From positions 1-6,805 of the forward strand of contig CAMVJF010000092.1 in NCBI GenBank assembly GCA_947167725.1: 6,805 bases of DNA, written 5' to 3'. The translations under genes and the position numbers were made by a program. How positions within the stretch are numbered: the first letter of the stretch is position 1; every line of letters begins with the position of its first letter. This document shows, in pieces, positions 5,451 through 6,805 of the stretch. This DNA is from an uncultured Clostridia bacterium. Its GTDB lineage: Bacteria > Bacillota > Clostridia > Oscillospirales > Oscillospiraceae. The notes below the pieces were generated by a model, which was not told the origin of the DNA, did not search any database, and worked only from the letters and a program-made list of their open reading frames with translations.

Positions 5451-6739
5451 TCGCCCGCCGCGCCCGTGATGCTTGCGCCGCGCAGACGCGTCACGGACGG
5501 GATGAGATAGTTGTTATACTGCTTCTGCTCCTTTGAAAAGCGCATGCTCCCGGCCAGCTCGCGCATGGAGCCGGAGACCGAGCCGCCCTCGACGACCGTG
5601 ACGGAGTCGCCGTCGTGCAGATAGCCCAGACGGATCTCGCCGGCGATATCGCCGCTCATGGGATCGACCTGGAAATCGGAGAACTCGACGACCTCGAGGA
5701 ACTTGCCCGTGCGGAGCTCCGCCGCGGAGGCGGCGCCGCCCTCGACGGCGACGTTGCCGGGCATGAAGCTGTCCTCCAGGCCGAGATACTGGGAGAACAT
5801 GCGGCTGCCGTAATAGTTCTTCGCCACGCCCTTTTCGATGATCGTCATATCGCGCACCGGCGCGCCCTCGTCGTCGTAGGCGGCGTTGTGCGAGGAATTG
5901 TCCAGTCGCCGCAGCGCCCGGACCGTGAGAGCGTCGCCGCCCTCATCCGGCGCGACGAGCTCTCCGAGCTTGAAATCGGACATTTTCATATAGACCATGT
6001 TCGTGCTCATGTGGTCGATAAAATACCGGTAGATGCTCAGCGCGTCGTCCGTGGAAAAAACGACGTCGTACTTCCCGAGCGGGGGCGTTTTCTCCGCGCG
6101 CAGCTTGTCGCGGCCGATGCGAAGCGTATCCTCGACGTTCGCCTTCAGCGCCGCGGCGTCGCAGCTGCCGGAGCGGTACATGCGGTAGAGCTCGATCTCA
6201 TGCCCGGCGCGGCGCGCGTTGACGACGACCTCCGTCATCGAGACGGGATAGACGTCCGTCACGTCGATGCCGGTCGAGGTGACGATGCGGCGCGTGACGC
6301 TGTCGGTAAAGATCTCGTAGGAGTTGATGTCCGCGTCTTCGCTCTCCTCTACGCCCGCAAAGGCGCGGATATAGTCGCCCGCGATCTCGCGAAGCGCGAT
6401 CTCTTCGCAGGGCGCGCTTTCGGCGGCGCGCGGCGGATGAAGACTGTAAAGGGGGTTGCGGATCAGCGCGGCCTCGCTGAGGAGCTGCGCGATCAGCTTC
6501 TCCGCCTCGGCGCGGGACGCCGTCGGCGAGATCTCCGCCGAGGCGCTGCCGAGAAACTCCTGTTCTCCCTCGGAGAAGCGCTTGTATACCTCGAGACTGA
6601 TATGCTCGACGTCGCGCACGCGGTTCTGGTCGAGCGCGTGGCGGATGAAGTAAAACTCCCAGCCGCGGCGGATCTCGTCCGTGACGGTCCAGCCGTCCGC
6701 GCCGGACGCGCGCAGCAGGTCAAGAATGAAACGATCCAT
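5447..6739 (-). CDS. TldE/PmbA-like subunit of a TldD-related metalloprotease
   Basis: A 430-residue cytoplasmic protein of the PmbA/TldD superfamily, whose TldD-TldE complexes cut unfolded or leader-type peptides. E. coli PmbA is about 450 residues, so length is normal. The N-terminal domain has WEFYFIRHALDQNR and SLEVYKRF (27-55). The C-terminal domain has VVFSTDDALSIYRYF (226-240), the block YDDEGAPVRDMTIIEKGV (288-305), YYGSRMFSQYLG (309-320) and the late strand run GDIAGEIRLGYLHDGDSV with VEGGSVSGSM (363-392). No HExxxH zinc motif is present, so this is the non-catalytic TldE-type partner rather than TldD. The ATG at 6737-6739 directly follows the stop of a probable TldD gene, which supports a TldD-TldE pair. 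The gene runs into the NusG domain II gene by a four-base overlap. The natural substrate is unknown; RiPP leader removal is one known role of the family. Confidence 0.88.
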   Translation of the reverse strand: MDRFILDLLRASGADGWTVTDEIRRGWEFYFIRHALDQNRVRDVEHISLEVYKRFSEGEQEFLGSASAEISPTASRAEAEKLIAQLLSEAALIRNPLYSLHPPRAAESAPCEEIALREIAGDYIRAFAGVEESEDADINSYEIFTDSVTRRIVTSTGIDVTDVYPVSMTEVVVNARRAGHEIELYRMYRSGSCDAAALKANVEDTLRIGRDKLRAEKTPPLGKYDVVFSTDDALSIYRYFIDHMSTNMVYMKMSDFKLGELVAPDEGGDALTVRALRRLDNSSHNAAYDDEGAPVRDMTIIEKGVAKNYYGSRMFSQYLGLEDSFMPGNVAVEGGAASAAELRTGKFLEVVEFSDFQVDPMSGDIAGEIRLGYLHDGDSVTVVEGGSVSGSMRELAGSMRFSKEQKQYNNYLIPSVTRLRGASITGAAGE

Positions 6740-6805
6740 TTATCCGAGCCTCGCTTTCGCCTTCATATACGGGCCGCCGTCGGAGACCTTGACCCATTCC
6801 TTGTG
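6740..6805 (-). CDS. Probable TldD metalloprotease, last 21 codons (rest outside window)
   Basis: Reading the minus strand inward from the window edge gives an open frame HKEWVKVSDGGPYMKAKARLG that stops with TAA at 6740-6742, directly against the next ATG. This fits the C-terminal end of TldD proteins, which close with a short tail of the type W-V-x-V-S-D-G-G-P followed by a few residues. With the downstream TldE-like gene it would make the usual tldD-tldE order. The piece is too short to show the zinc-binding motif, so the call rests on the tail pattern and on gene order. Confidence 0.65.
   Translation of the reverse strand, partial: HKEWVKVSDGGPYMKAKARLG

Overview
This is a GC-rich, tightly packed bacterial window. 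Its gene families (a LytTR regulator with a GHKL kinase, an ABC-2 permease of clostridial type, the NusG domain II and Gx transporter pair, and a TldD/PmbA pair) together with strong Shine-Dalgarno sites point to a high-GC member of the Clostridia, for example an Oscillospiraceae-like gut anaerobe. The lineage is an inference from protein style, not from a marker gene. There are no RNA genes, insertion sequences, CRISPR arrays or phage genes.

Layout. Plus strand, 1-1101: the end of an ABC transporter ATPase overlaps its membrane permease and closes with a strong intrinsic terminator. Plus strand, 1179-3375: a perfect 16-bp palindrome, a near-consensus sigma-70 type promoter, then a LytTR response regulator and an AgrC-like sensor kinase placed stop-to-start, closed by a second terminator. 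Plus strand, 3376-4536: a short unit with a receiver-less OmpR-type winged-helix protein and a small lipoprotein whose linker is built from six 18-bp tandem repeats. The two genes are separated by a GC-only hairpin, and the unit ends in a terminator that looks bidirectional. Minus strand, 6805-4562: the last codons of a probable TldD protease, a full TldE/PmbA-like partner, a NusG domain II membrane-anchored protein and a Gx-family membrane protein. Each junction is a direct abutment, a 4-bp overlap or a 10-bp gap, so this is almost certainly one operon converging on the lipoprotein unit.

How the parts may work together. The ABC transporter is a complete two-gene exporter-type module. The LytTR pair is a complete sensing module with no peptide signal gene visible beside it; the palindrome next to its promoter is a candidate control site. 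The wHTH-lipoprotein unit has terminators on both sides, so it is probably transcribed independently. The minus-strand operon joins a peptide-processing pair (TldD/E) to two membrane proteins that, in other Firmicutes, accompany flavin and quinone-linked electron transfer genes. The most interesting points are this last combination, the stand-alone winged-helix protein with its repeat lipoprotein, and the palindrome before the regulator promoter. None is clear proof of a new system.
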